Below the pieces are notes generated by a model. That model did not search any database, was not told the DNA's origin, and saw only the letters and a program-made list of their open reading frames with translations. Of a DNA stretch of 64,000 nucleotides, positions 42,654 through 50,664 are shown in pieces (within the stretch, counting starts at the first letter, position 1; every line of letters begins with the position of its first letter). Both the position numbers and the translations under genes were made by a program. This stretch comes from JBGTFE01 sp036403235. Its GTDB lineage: Bacteria; Acidobacteriota; Blastocatellia; Pyrinomonadales; Pyrinomonadaceae. The stretch is taken from NCBI GenBank assembly GCA_036403235.1, contig DASWRI010000066.1, forward strand, positions 4,186 to 68,185. Reading direction: 5' to 3'.

Positions 42654-43698
42654 ATTTTACTTCTTCACGGCTTACGCCTTCAATCTCCAGAATCAAATCC
42701 GCGCCGTAGCATTTGGCGGGCGTTTGAAAACCGGCGCAAAATTCGCCGTCGAGAATTTTTTCCGAGATTTTCAGCGCCGTCAGCGCCGTCAGCGTGTAGC
42801 CTTCCGGCCCTTGCTGGCGCGATTCGACCTTTTTCCCGCTTTCGTCCGAAGCCTCGCCCCAGAGATAAGTTTTGCCTTTGGCGCGTTCTTCGTCGGAAGG
42901 CCCGCCCGCCGGGATTTGTTTTTGCAGATAATTTTGCGCCGGTTTCGTCGCCAGCAGCCAGCCGATGTAGCGGCTCAATTTGAGCATTTTCAGATTTGAC
43001 GCGGGCATCACCGTGAAAACTTCGATGTTCGGAATGCCGGTCGAATAAAAGGCGGTCGAAACGTCGCCCCAGGGAATCGTGACGCCCGTTTTCTGCACTT
43101 CGCCGAAGTCGATTTTTTGGGTTTTATACGCTGCCGGAACGCTCGTGATTTCGCCGTTTTTACGAATCGCGCCGCCTTTCCCGACGTTCATCGTCATCGT
43201 CGCCTGCGTGCCGTGCGAGATTCTTCCCATACCGTAAAACGCCAGCGTCAAATTCGTCGCCGACGGCAGTCGATCTTTCAGATGACGCGCCAGACAATCC
43301 GACGGCACAACGTCGAAACCGACGCCCGGCATAATCATAATTCCGGCGTCTTTCGCCCTTTTATCGAGCCGCGCCATCGTTTCAAAAACGGCGATTTCGC
43401 CCGTAATATCGAGATAATGCCGCTTATTTCTGAGACATGCTTCGGCCATCGGGCGCGACGTCAGGGAAAACGGCCCGGCACAGTGCAAAACGAGTTCGAC
43501 CTCCTGCAAAGCCGCGTCGAGCTTTTGCGTTTCGTCCAGGCCGAAAACGCGAAAATCGAAATCGTATTTTTTAGCGAGCTCCTCGACTTTCGCCCGGTTT
43601 CTGCCCGCCAGAATCGGCTTCAAACCGCGCTCAGCCGCAAATCTGGTAATCAATTCGCCGGTGTATCCGTTCGCGCCGTAGATTAGAAAATTTTTCAT
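42652..43698 (-). CDS. Saccharopine dehydrogenase-like / trans-acting enoyl reductase-like oxidoreductase
   Basis: A 348-residue soluble protein. It begins with a nucleotide-binding Rossmann motif (FLIYGANGYTGELI, residues 3-16) and has the family's RNRAKVEELAKKY, VLHCAGPFS and YLDITGE segments. Members act as saccharopine dehydrogenase-like reductases or trans-enoyl reductases in lipid synthesis; the exact reaction is not clear. ATG 43698 is the natural start, as the Rossmann strand begins right there. Upstream is a heptamer repeat region (43730-43757), downstream a hairpin that overlaps the stop. Confidence 0.88.
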   Translation of the reverse strand: MKNFLIYGANGYTGELITRFAAERGLKPILAGRNRAKVEELAKKYDFDFRVFGLDETQKLDAALQEVELVLHCAGPFSLTSRPMAEACLRNKRHYLDITGEIAVFETMARLDKRAKDAGIMIMPGVGFDVVPSDCLARHLKDRLPSATNLTLAFYGMGRISHGTQATMTMNVGKGGAIRKNGEITSVPAAYKTQKIDFGEVQKTGVTIPWGDVSTAFYSTGIPNIEVFTVMPASNLKMLKLSRYIGWLLATKPAQNYLQKQIPAGGPSDEERAKGKTYLWGEASDESGKKVESRQQGPEGYTLTALTALKISEKILDGEFCAGFQTPAKCYGADLILEIEGVSREEVK

Positions 43699-43729
43699 AG
43701 TTTTTTGAAACCACAGAGTAACGCGGAAA

Positions 43730-43757
43730 GGGACGAGGGACAAGAGACGAGGGACGA
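43730..43757. repeat. Heptamer repeat GGGACGA x4
   Basis: GGGACGA, GGGACAA, GAGACGA, GGGACGA in register. A looser inverted partner (TCTCGAATCCTCG, about 43771-43783) follows. It lies in the spacer before the oxidoreductase gene, next to CCACAGAG of the dispersed family. Confidence 0.8.
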
Positions 43758-43787
43758 GACAAATCAAAAATCTCGAATCCTCGTATC

Positions 43788-43982
43788 CTATTCCAAAATC
43801 TCCTGCACGCGCCCGACTTGGCCGTCCGTTAAGCGGACTTTGATGCCGTGCGGGTGAAAGCTGGAATTGGTCAGCAAATCTTTTACAACGCCGATTGTGC
43901 GCTTTCCCGTTCGCTGGTCCTGCTTTAAAACGATTGCGACTTTTAATCCGGCGCGGATGTTTTTTCTTTCGCGATGCGGCAT
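43788..43982 (-). CDS. ywbE: YwbE family protein
   Basis: A 64-residue protein matching the YwbE/DUF2196 family over its whole length: NIRAGLKVAIVLKQDQRTGK and HPHGIKVRLTDGQVGRVQEI. The family is widespread, beta-rich and of unknown function, possibly nucleic-acid binding. The ATG overlaps the last base of the DinB gene's stop region, so it is translationally coupled as the last gene of an aat-dinB-ywbE operon. Confidence 0.93.
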   Translation of the reverse strand: MPHRERKNIRAGLKVAIVLKQDQRTGKRTIGVVKDLLTNSSFHPHGIKVRLTDGQVGRVQEILE

Positions 43983-44449
43983 TATTTTGTCTCCAGAGTT
44001 CGCATTATAAACGCGATTTGTCCGAGATGATAGGCGTTGTGGTCGGCGACGAGCAGCGCTTCGCGCAAAACGGTTTGTCCCGTGCCGTGCTCAATCGGGG
44101 CGAAAAGGTCAATTTTTTCGTCGTTGATTAAACTGCGCATCGTCTGCAAATCATCCAGAATCTGCTTGACGGACGTGCGCCAGTCTTCGGCCGTCCCTTC
44201 GGTTTTGTTCCAGTAACCGTCGGGAAAAGCGGGCGACGCGTGACGCGCATCGCGGCTGAACTTGACGATGTCCCATTGCGCGATACGCAAGTGTTCGAGA
44301 AGCTCCCAGGCCGTGTGCGGCGCGCCTCCGATTCGCGTATTGATTTTCTCGCTCGGAAATTCGTTCAAAACTTTTTCGAGCGCGATGTGCGCCGATTTGC
44401 CTTCGAGCAGCTCGAGCAGATGCTCGCGTAAATTTTTTTGCGTGTCCAT
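43982..44449 (-). CDS. DinB family protein
   Basis: A 155-residue four-helix protein of the DinB/YfiT superfamily. It has the family's metal-binding His layout: APHTAWELLEHLRIAQWDIV near residue 44 and DHNAYHLGQIAFIMR at the end. These are thiol-dependent transferases or hydrolases of unknown substrate (such as bacillithiol transferase). It lies 7 bp after aat and overlaps ywbE by one base. Confidence 0.88.
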   Translation of the reverse strand: MDTQKNLREHLLELLEGKSAHIALEKVLNEFPSEKINTRIGGAPHTAWELLEHLRIAQWDIVKFSRDARHASPAFPDGYWNKTEGTAEDWRTSVKQILDDLQTMRSLINDEKIDLFAPIEHGTGQTVLREALLVADHNAYHLGQIAFIMRTLETK

Positions 44450-44456
44450 AATTTTT

Positions 44457-45161
44457 TCAGAAAAGTTTTAAGTTTTCGGCCTGCGCCTTTTCCAGTTTAT
44501 CCAAAAATTCGGCGCGCTCAATCTCTTTTGCGCCCAAAACCTTAAAATGCGGCGTCATCACCTGAATGTCGAGCCACGTCGCGCCGCGCGGTTTGAGATG
44601 TTCGACGAGATATAGAAGAGCCAGTTTCGAAGCGTTCGGCGCGAGATGAAACATGCTTTCGCCGCAGAAGACGCCGCCCGCGTCGACGCCGTAAAGCCCG
44701 CCGGCGAGATTTCCCGATTTGTCCCATACTTCGACGCTGTGCGCGTCGCCCGCCGCGTGAAAATCGCAGTAGGCGCGGATAAAATCCCGAGTAATCCACG
44801 TTCCGTGCCCTTCGCTGCGTCGTGCCTTTGCGCAGTTTTCGATGACGGCGCGAAAATCTTTGTCAATCGTGAACGTAAAGCTCGCTTTTTTTTGTTCGCG
44901 CCCGAGCGAGCGCGGAATATGAATCTCGGAAAATTCGAGAACGGCGCGATATTCGGGACAAAACCACGGCAGCGGCAGACCGTCGATGTGCCACGGAAAA
45001 ATGCCGCGGTGATAGGCGGCGCGCAAATTTTCAATCGACAAATCGACGCCGAAAGTGAGAATGTCGCGCGCGTGATAATAATAATCGCCGAACAAAACCC
45101 ATTCGGTAAATTCGTGAGTGCGCGGATTTGGAAAAATTATCTCTGACATTTTCGGGAACAA
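44457..45161 (-). CDS. aat: Leucyl/phenylalanyl-tRNA-protein transferase
   Basis: A 234-residue Aat. Conserved family stretches are GVDLSIENLRAAYHRGIFPW, WFCPEYRAVLEF, GTWITRDFIRAYCDFHAAG, SVEVWDKSGNLAGGLYGV and FCGESMFHLAPNASKLAL. It transfers Leu or Phe from tRNA to proteins with N-terminal Arg or Lys, marking them for ClpS-ClpAP; clpS and clpA are encoded at 57.7-60.3 kb. The start may also be the Met at 45149 (MSEIIFPN), closer to the usual family N-terminus. First gene of the aat-dinB-ywbE operon. Confidence 0.96.
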   Translation of the reverse strand: MFPKMSEIIFPNPRTHEFTEWVLFGDYYYHARDILTFGVDLSIENLRAAYHRGIFPWHIDGLPLPWFCPEYRAVLEFSEIHIPRSLGREQKKASFTFTIDKDFRAVIENCAKARRSEGHGTWITRDFIRAYCDFHAAGDAHSVEVWDKSGNLAGGLYGVDAGGVFCGESMFHLAPNASKLALLYLVEHLKPRGATWLDIQVMTPHFKVLGAKEIERAEFLDKLEKAQAENLKLF

Positions 45162-45213
45162 ATTCTACAAATCATTGTGTAACGAAAATAACAAATCTGG
45201 GAGGTAAAGAGAA

Positions 45214-45609
45214 ATGAGAAATTTTGTCAAAGGTCTGCTAACCAATCGTTTCGGCATCGTTTTAGCCGCGTTGAATGTTTGTTATTTTGCGTCGAGAAGC
45301 TACATCCATTTTATTTTCGCTCACGCGCACGGAGAAAATTGCGCCTTCTTTGGAGGGCGACATTTTTTTGACATTTTTACCGGTTTGGGAGCAGGCTCTT
45401 CCGACTTTATGTTTCTTCTGAACCTGCCCGCCGTGCTTTTTTCGCTGCTTTCGGGCACTTTCGTGCAGATAATTTTTCCTGATTTTTGTCTTTATACGCA
45501 GGGAAAAATTCAGATTGTCTTTTTTGTATTTTTCATCACGTTTCAATGGCTTTTTATCGGCTGGACAGCGAAAACCCTCGCCGGAAAAATCCAATTGATG
45601 AAAAGCTAA
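45214..45609 (+). CDS. Small membrane protein of unknown function
   Basis: A 131-residue protein with three or four membrane helices (residues about 12-34, 50-80, 95-120). A good ribosome site (GGGAGG, 9 bases before the ATG) supports it. No motif or family is recognised. It is divergent from aat and convergent with the MATE gene, overlapping that gene's stop codon by four bases, with no terminator in between. Confidence 0.75.
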   Translation: MRNFVKGLLTNRFGIVLAALNVCYFASRSYIHFIFAHAHGENCAFFGGRHFFDIFTGLGAGSSDFMFLLNLPAVLFSLLSGTFVQIIFPDFCLYTQGKIQIVFFVFFITFQWLFIGWTAKTLAGKIQLMKS

Positions 45610-47030
45610 ATCTTTTTCGTCTTCCACTTTCCGCGCCGGAAAAGCAGCGTGGCGACGACGGCCAGAACGCAGAAGGCAATCAAAATCGCCCAGAAAACGC
45701 CGTGTTCTTTGAAGCCGAAATAATACGCCAGCACATATGCCAGCGGAATCTCGAACAGCCAGAAAATAAAAACGTTGAGAAACGTCGGCGTGACGGTGTC
45801 GCCCGCGCCGTTAAAAGACATCTGCATCACCATTCCGAACGCGTAAAACGTAAAGCCGAAGGCGATTGTCCGCAGGCAGTCCGTCCCGATGCTTAAAACT
45901 TCCGGCTCGATGGTGAAAAGATTGATAATCGAGTGCGCGAAAACGGCGAGCAAAATGCCGATGGCGGTTAAAAAACAAGTGTTGTAAACGGCGGCTTTCC
46001 AGACGGCCTGCTCGGCGCGTTCGGGTTTTCCCGCGCCCAAATTTTGCCCGACCAGCGTCGCCGCCGCGTTGCTCATTCCGACCGCCGGAAGCAGCGCGAA
46101 AACAATCACGCGGATTCCGATTTGATAACCGGCGTTGGCGTTCGTGCCGAAAGCAGCGACGATTCGGACGAGCGCCGTCCAGCTCGCCATTCCGATTAAA
46201 GTTTGAAACGATGCCGAAGCGGAAAGCTTTACCAGTTTCAAGACGAGCTTCGGCTGAAACGCGAAATGCCTGCGCTCGATTTTGAAGCGCTCCTCGCGCC
46301 GGAAAAGATACTGAATCGCGAACAAAACTCCGCAGCCGCGCCCTATGCAAGTTCCGACCGCCGCGCCCGTCACGCCCAGTTCGGGAAAAAACCAGACGCC
46401 GAAAATAAACATCGGCGCGAGAATGATATTGAGCGTGTTCGACAAAATCAAAATGCGCATCGCGATGGCCGCGTCGCCCGCGCCGCGAAAAATTCCGTTT
46501 ATCAAAAACAGAAAAACGATGACGACGTTGCCGCCGAGCATTATCCGCGTAAAATTCACGCCCTGCGCGACGACGCTCGGTTCGGCGCCCATCAAAGACA
46601 AAAGCTGCGGCGCGAAAATCACGCCGAAAACGCCGAGAATCGCCGACACAATCATTCCGAGATAAAGCACCTGAATCGCCGTCTGCGAAGCCGCGTCCCG
46701 GTTTCCTTCGCCGATGCGCCGCGCGATGGTCGCCGTCGCGCCGATGGAAATCCCGATGGCGAGCGCGTAGATAATGACAATCATTGCCTCGGTCAGGCTG
46801 ACGACGACGATTGCTTCCGCGCCCAGTTTGGAGACAAAGAAAATGTCGCAGATGGCGAAAAGGCTCTCCATAAACATTTCCAGAATCATCGGAACGGCCA
46901 AAAGAAAAATCGCCGTTCCGATTGAGCCTTTCGTAAAATCGCGCTTTGAGCCGACGAAAGCTTCGCGCAAAATCGACCAGAAGGAACTATTTTCCGCCCG
47001 CGCGGAAACGTTTTCTAAATTATTAGACAT
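45606..47030 (-). CDS. MATE family efflux transporter
   Basis: A 474-residue inner-membrane protein with twelve predicted membrane helices in two six-helix halves. Family features include GSIGTAIFLLAVPMILEMF in helix 1, the repeated VGTCIGRGCGVLFAIQY-type and VGQNLGAGKPERAEQAVWKA loops (the latter is the classic MATE loop). It exports organic cations or drugs using Na+ or H+; the substrate is unknown. It follows a spacer of 226 bp without other features and appears monocistronic. Confidence 0.95.
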   Translation of the reverse strand: MSNNLENVSARAENSSFWSILREAFVGSKRDFTKGSIGTAIFLLAVPMILEMFMESLFAICDIFFVSKLGAEAIVVVSLTEAMIVIIYALAIGISIGATATIARRIGEGNRDAASQTAIQVLYLGMIVSAILGVFGVIFAPQLLSLMGAEPSVVAQGVNFTRIMLGGNVVIVFLFLINGIFRGAGDAAIAMRILILSNTLNIILAPMFIFGVWFFPELGVTGAAVGTCIGRGCGVLFAIQYLFRREERFKIERRHFAFQPKLVLKLVKLSASASFQTLIGMASWTALVRIVAAFGTNANAGYQIGIRVIVFALLPAVGMSNAAATLVGQNLGAGKPERAEQAVWKAAVYNTCFLTAIGILLAVFAHSIINLFTIEPEVLSIGTDCLRTIAFGFTFYAFGMVMQMSFNGAGDTVTPTFLNVFIFWLFEIPLAYVLAYYFGFKEHGVFWAILIAFCVLAVVATLLFRRGKWKTKKI

Positions 47031-47256
47031 AAAAATATTCGATTTTATTTAAGTAACTGACCTGAAAGCGAGATTTGTTCGTTCGTCGATTCAGACAAAC
47101 GAAACAAACAGGAAAATTGCGCGTGTGATTTTACGGGACAAGAATTTTCATAGTCTGAGAGTTTATCACAGGCGATTTATAAATAAAAAATCGTCTCTGT
47201 AAATATTTTCCGTTAAACCGAGCGTCTTTGGCGCGAGAAGCATCTCTATTTAAATT

Positions 47257-47958
47257 ATGATTCGCAGCTCATTCAAATTTTTACCGACTCTCGCCGCAAT
47301 TCTTTTTTTTATAAATCAAATTTACGCTCAAAAATGCCCGGTCGCATACGGTTATCAGGGAAGCGAAAATTTTTCGCGCGCGTCTAAAGCAACACTCACT
47401 ATCGAAAAAACCAAAGAATTATCGCCGCTTATTCTATCCAGGATAAATGAACAGCTAAAAAAGCGCGTCGGCGAAAAATTTGCTTCAAAGTTAAAGCTCG
47501 AATGGGGTTACGTTCACGATTTTGACGACGAAGCCGCGCTGCGAGACGCCAAATCGACGGACAGAATCGATGCTTACGACCTCGTTTACAAGTTGTCGGA
47601 TAAAGCCAAAGGATTAAAAGCTTATTATTTTAAGGTCGTGCTTGACGAAAAAGGCAATCTAACCAGAGACGTCAATTTGCCGGACATCGCTTCTTATCCG
47701 CAAAAGAGAAACTTGATTTCCTGCCGACAGGCGTCCGAGATAGCTGCCAAAAACGGATTTCCCCAAAACAGGATTTCAATGTATTTTAACTACGATTTTG
47801 ATTCGCAATCGCTGGCATGGGAGATTTACGACAAACAGGCGGTCGAGCCGGACAGAACATTTCTGTCATTCGGCGGACAGGGGACTTACCGGAAAATTTT
47901 AATCGATGCGGCGACCGGAAATGTCATAAAAATTTATAAAGAAACGATTATTCTCTAA
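47257..47958 (+). CDS. Exported protein of unknown function
   Basis: A 233-residue protein with a signal peptide (to about IYAQ). The mature part has a helical stretch (LILSRINEQLKKRVGEKFAS) and then strands and a helix (ISCRQASEIAAKNGFPQ, FNYDFDSQSLAWEIYDKQA, GTYRKILIDAATGNVI). The ending resembles a PepSY-like fold, where a strand carries IDAATGNVIKI; that similarity is weak but visible. Function unknown. It converges with the monooxygenase gene, with 22 bp between the stops. Confidence 0.72.
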   Translation: MIRSSFKFLPTLAAILFFINQIYAQKCPVAYGYQGSENFSRASKATLTIEKTKELSPLILSRINEQLKKRVGEKFASKLKLEWGYVHDFDDEAALRDAKSTDRIDAYDLVYKLSDKAKGLKAYYFKVVLDEKGNLTRDVNLPDIASYPQKRNLISCRQASEIAAKNGFPQNRISMYFNYDFDSQSLAWEIYDKQAVEPDRTFLSFGGQGTYRKILIDAATGNVIKIYKETIIL

Positions 47959-47980
47959 TTGTCTTTGTTGACGCGCCGGC

Positions 47981-49525
47981 TCACGGCTTTAATTTATTTA
48001 AATAGCTTTCCGCCGTCTCGAACGACGCGCCGGCGAAAATCGTTCCGATATAATTATCCGGCCGTAGCAAAACGCTGAACGTTTCGCTCGCGCCGAAAAT
48101 TTCCGACACGTGCGGATACAAAGGCATCCGGTGAAAATCGATTACTGCGCCGGATTCGTTTTTGAAATTTTCGGGCACTTCGGGGGCGTTCGTGCTTCCG
48201 TCAAAAAAAGTCAGAAGATGAAATTTCGGCTCGCGCAGACGGTCGTAGATGCTCGCGCCTTCCGTTTCAAAATACGGCATCCGGTCGCCTTCGTTGACGT
48301 CGAAACTCCCGCCGTTTTCGCTCAGAGAACTGTTTCGATAATTAATTCCGATTTGCGAAACGCGCGGGAAAACAAATTTTTTAACCGCGTCGAGACTAAA
48401 AGCGACGCCCGCCACATACGAGAAAACGTGCATTCGAAGATAAGACAGAATCGTGTCCGGACTCGCCACCAGATTGAAAAAGCGGTCGGTCGTCTTTAAA
48501 AGATTTTCGGCGTTTTCCAGACGTTCTTCGTTGTAAGTTTCCAGAATGCGCCCGTTCGCTTTTTCTTTGAGAACGAGCCATATTTTCCACGCCAGATTGT
48601 AGCCGTCCTGGATTCCGGTGTTCATTCCCTGCGCTCCGGCGGGCGTGTGTATGTGCGCCGCGTCGCCCGCCAGAAAACATCTGCCGACCGAAAAACGATT
48701 TGTGTGGCGCGTGTGAACTTTGTAGGTCGAAAACCATCGAACATCGGTTATATCGAGATTGAGCTCGGCGTCTTTTTTGATTTGCGCTTCGATTTCCTCG
48801 TAAAGCACTTCGCCTTCGTCTTTGGCAAATTCTTCGGGGAAAGTGCCGACGATGCGGAAATGCCCGTCGCTTCCGACCATCGGAAAAAACGCGAGCAGAT
48901 TGCTTTTCATCAAAAAAACCATCAGCGCGTCGTGTTCGAGATTCCATTTAATCTGCACGTCCGCCACATAAAACATACGCTCAAACGTGCTTCCTTCGAA
49001 TTTGAGTCCGAGCGCGTGGCGAACCTGACTTTTCGCGCCGTCGCAGCCGACCAGAAAATCGGCTTCGATTGTTTCCGTCTCGCCGTCCGCGGTTTTGATT
49101 GTGGCTTTAACGCCGCTCGCGTCCTGCGTAAAGCTTTCAAGCTCGGTGTTCCACAAAACGTCTCTGCCGCGCGCCTTTATAAAATCGTACAAAAGCTTTT
49201 CGTGCTTGCCCTGTTCGACAATCAAAACGAACGGGTAGGCGCTCATGCCTTTGCCGATTTCGGTGAATTCGGCTTCGCCGCGCACTTCGCCGCCGACGAT
49301 TAATTTCGCCTTTTCGGCAATCCAGCCTTGCTCGATTAATTTGTTCGCCAAACCGATTTGCTCGTAAATTTCGAGCGTTCGCGCCTGCACGCCGATGGCT
49401 TTTGAAAAAGGCGTCGTCGTTTCCTTTTTGTCGAAAATCACAAAATCGATGTTGTATCTGATAAGTTGGATTGCCAGAGCAAGTCCGGTCGGCCCGGCGC
49501 CGACGATAATCACACCCGTTTTCAT
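47981..49525 (-). CDS. FAD-dependent aromatic monooxygenase (PheA/TfdB-type)
   Basis: A 514-residue flavoprotein hydroxylase. The N-terminal FAD loop is VGAGPTGLALAIQL (from residue 7), the central motif is FLVGCDGAKSQVRHALGL (DG motif), and the GD motif is GRCFLAGDAAHIHTPAGAQG with GMNTGIQDGYNLAWK. A thioredoxin-like C-terminal region follows. It hydroxylates a phenolic or polyketide substrate with NAD(P)H and O2; the substrate is unknown and no ring-cleavage gene is near. Monocistronic on the minus strand. Confidence 0.93.
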   Translation of the reverse strand: MKTGVIIVGAGPTGLALAIQLIRYNIDFVIFDKKETTTPFSKAIGVQARTLEIYEQIGLANKLIEQGWIAEKAKLIVGGEVRGEAEFTEIGKGMSAYPFVLIVEQGKHEKLLYDFIKARGRDVLWNTELESFTQDASGVKATIKTADGETETIEADFLVGCDGAKSQVRHALGLKFEGSTFERMFYVADVQIKWNLEHDALMVFLMKSNLLAFFPMVGSDGHFRIVGTFPEEFAKDEGEVLYEEIEAQIKKDAELNLDITDVRWFSTYKVHTRHTNRFSVGRCFLAGDAAHIHTPAGAQGMNTGIQDGYNLAWKIWLVLKEKANGRILETYNEERLENAENLLKTTDRFFNLVASPDTILSYLRMHVFSYVAGVAFSLDAVKKFVFPRVSQIGINYRNSSLSENGGSFDVNEGDRMPYFETEGASIYDRLREPKFHLLTFFDGSTNAPEVPENFKNESGAVIDFHRMPLYPHVSEIFGASETFSVLLRPDNYIGTIFAGASFETAESYLNKLKP

Positions 49526-49641
49526 ATAATTTTCCTTTTGCGATAAGTATAACCCGAAATCAAAAAATTGTACCTTTTTTCGGAAAACCTGTGGTAAAGT
49601 ATTGCTGAAATTAAGTTTTACAAACGTTTAAGGGAGGGAAT

Positions 49642-50412
49642 ATGGCAGCAAAAAAAGGAAGTAAGGAATCTACGGGTAAAAAATCGAAAAGCGGCGGCAA
49701 AAAAAGCTCGTCGGGCGGCATTCTTGACACGGTCAAAGACGTGGCGGGTGAACTTTTGTCGAGCGCGGCGCAAGGCGCGGCGGCAACCGGAATAAACATT
49801 TTAGCCGAAGCGGCCAGCGGTCTGCTCGAAGGCGGCGACGCCGGGACAAAAGGCACCGGCAGCGCCGGAAAATCGTCGGGCACGGGCGGCGGTAAAAAAG
49901 GCGGAAGCAGCAAGAGCTCCTCGTCGAAAGGCGGCGGTTCGTCGACCAAGAGCGGCGGAAGCGCGGGCAAATCGAAGAGTTCGAGCGCATCGACCAAAGG
50001 CGGCGCAAGCCGCGCGGGCGGTGATGCCGGAACAAAGGGAACGGGCAGCGCCGGCAAATCGGCAGGCAAAGGCGCGAGCTCTTCGGCAAAGGGCGGCGCT
50101 TCGTCCAAAGCTAAAAGCGGAGGAAAGAGCAGCGCGGGCGGTTCGGTAAGCAGCGGAAAATCGTCGGGCGGCTCTTCTAAAGCCAAAACGGGCGGAAGCG
50201 CAGCGTCGAAAGCCAAGAGTTCGGGCGGCTCGTCAAAGAGCGGCGGTTCTTCGTCGAAATCTAGCTCGTCGTCGAAGGGCGGCGGAACATCGGCGAAGTC
50301 TTCGGGCGGCAAATCGTCGGCCTCGAAGTCTTCGGGCGACGCCGGAACAAAAGGCACGGGCAGCGCCGGAAAATCGTCGGGCGGCAAGGGCGGCGGTAAA
50401 AAATCTAAATAA
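49642..50412 (+). CDS. Low-complexity Lys/Ser/Gly-rich repeat protein
   Basis: A 256-residue protein with an excellent ribosome site (GGGAGG just before the ATG). After a basic N-terminus it has one hydrophobic amphipathic segment (about 27-63; ILDTVKDVAGELLSSAAQG) and then nearly pure Ser/Gly/Lys/Ala/Thr. The unit DAGTKGTGSAGKS occurs three times (66-78, 128-140, 233-245). The tail GGKGGGKKSK is strongly basic. The composition resembles histone-H1-like tails or a disordered surface protein; no family is certain. The opposite strand is also open for 258 codons, a by-product of codon bias. A terminator follows at 50526. Confidence 0.75.
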   Translation: MAAKKGSKESTGKKSKSGGKKSSSGGILDTVKDVAGELLSSAAQGAAATGINILAEAASGLLEGGDAGTKGTGSAGKSSGTGGGKKGGSSKSSSSKGGGSSTKSGGSAGKSKSSSASTKGGASRAGGDAGTKGTGSAGKSAGKGASSSAKGGASSKAKSGGKSSAGGSVSSGKSSGGSSKAKTGGSAASKAKSSGGSSKSGGSSSKSSSSSKGGGTSAKSSGGKSSASKSSGDAGTKGTGSAGKSSGGKGGGKKSK

Positions 50413-50525
50413 TTCGTAAAGCCGGGAGGCGGTGGCTTCGGCAGCCAAAACTCGCATAGTTCGCGTTTTTTGCGAAAATGTGTTCGTTTGTCTTAGGACG
50501 AAAAAGTTAAAATATAAATTTCAGG

Positions 50526-50558
50526 AAGGCGGCGTCGAATATTTCCCGCCGTCTTTTT
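50526..50558 (+). terminator. Intrinsic terminator after the repeat protein
   Basis: AAGGCGGCG (50526-50534) pairs with CGCCGTCTT (50547-50555; one G-T pair), followed by T residues. The rest of the 252-bp spacer 50413-50664 shows no feature. Confidence 0.65.
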
Positions 50559-50664
50559 GATTAGCCAAAGCTGTCCCGGAAAAGTTAAAATTAAACGTAT
50601 ACCCAACTTCTTATTTCTCCGCGGGCAGCTGGTATAAAATTAACGAGCAAGGGAATTTACAATA

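Noticed and set aside
47031..47256. tRNA or small RNA in the spacer upstream of the MATE gene
   Set aside because: Only a weak AT-rich hairpin is visible; no cloverleaf, promoter or terminator could be supported.
49611..50387. Long minus-strand Pro/Asp/Phe-rich frame opposite the Lys/Ser/Gly protein
   Set aside because: The plus strand has a perfect ribosome site, a terminator and a sensible start. The minus frame is a shadow of the repetitive codons.
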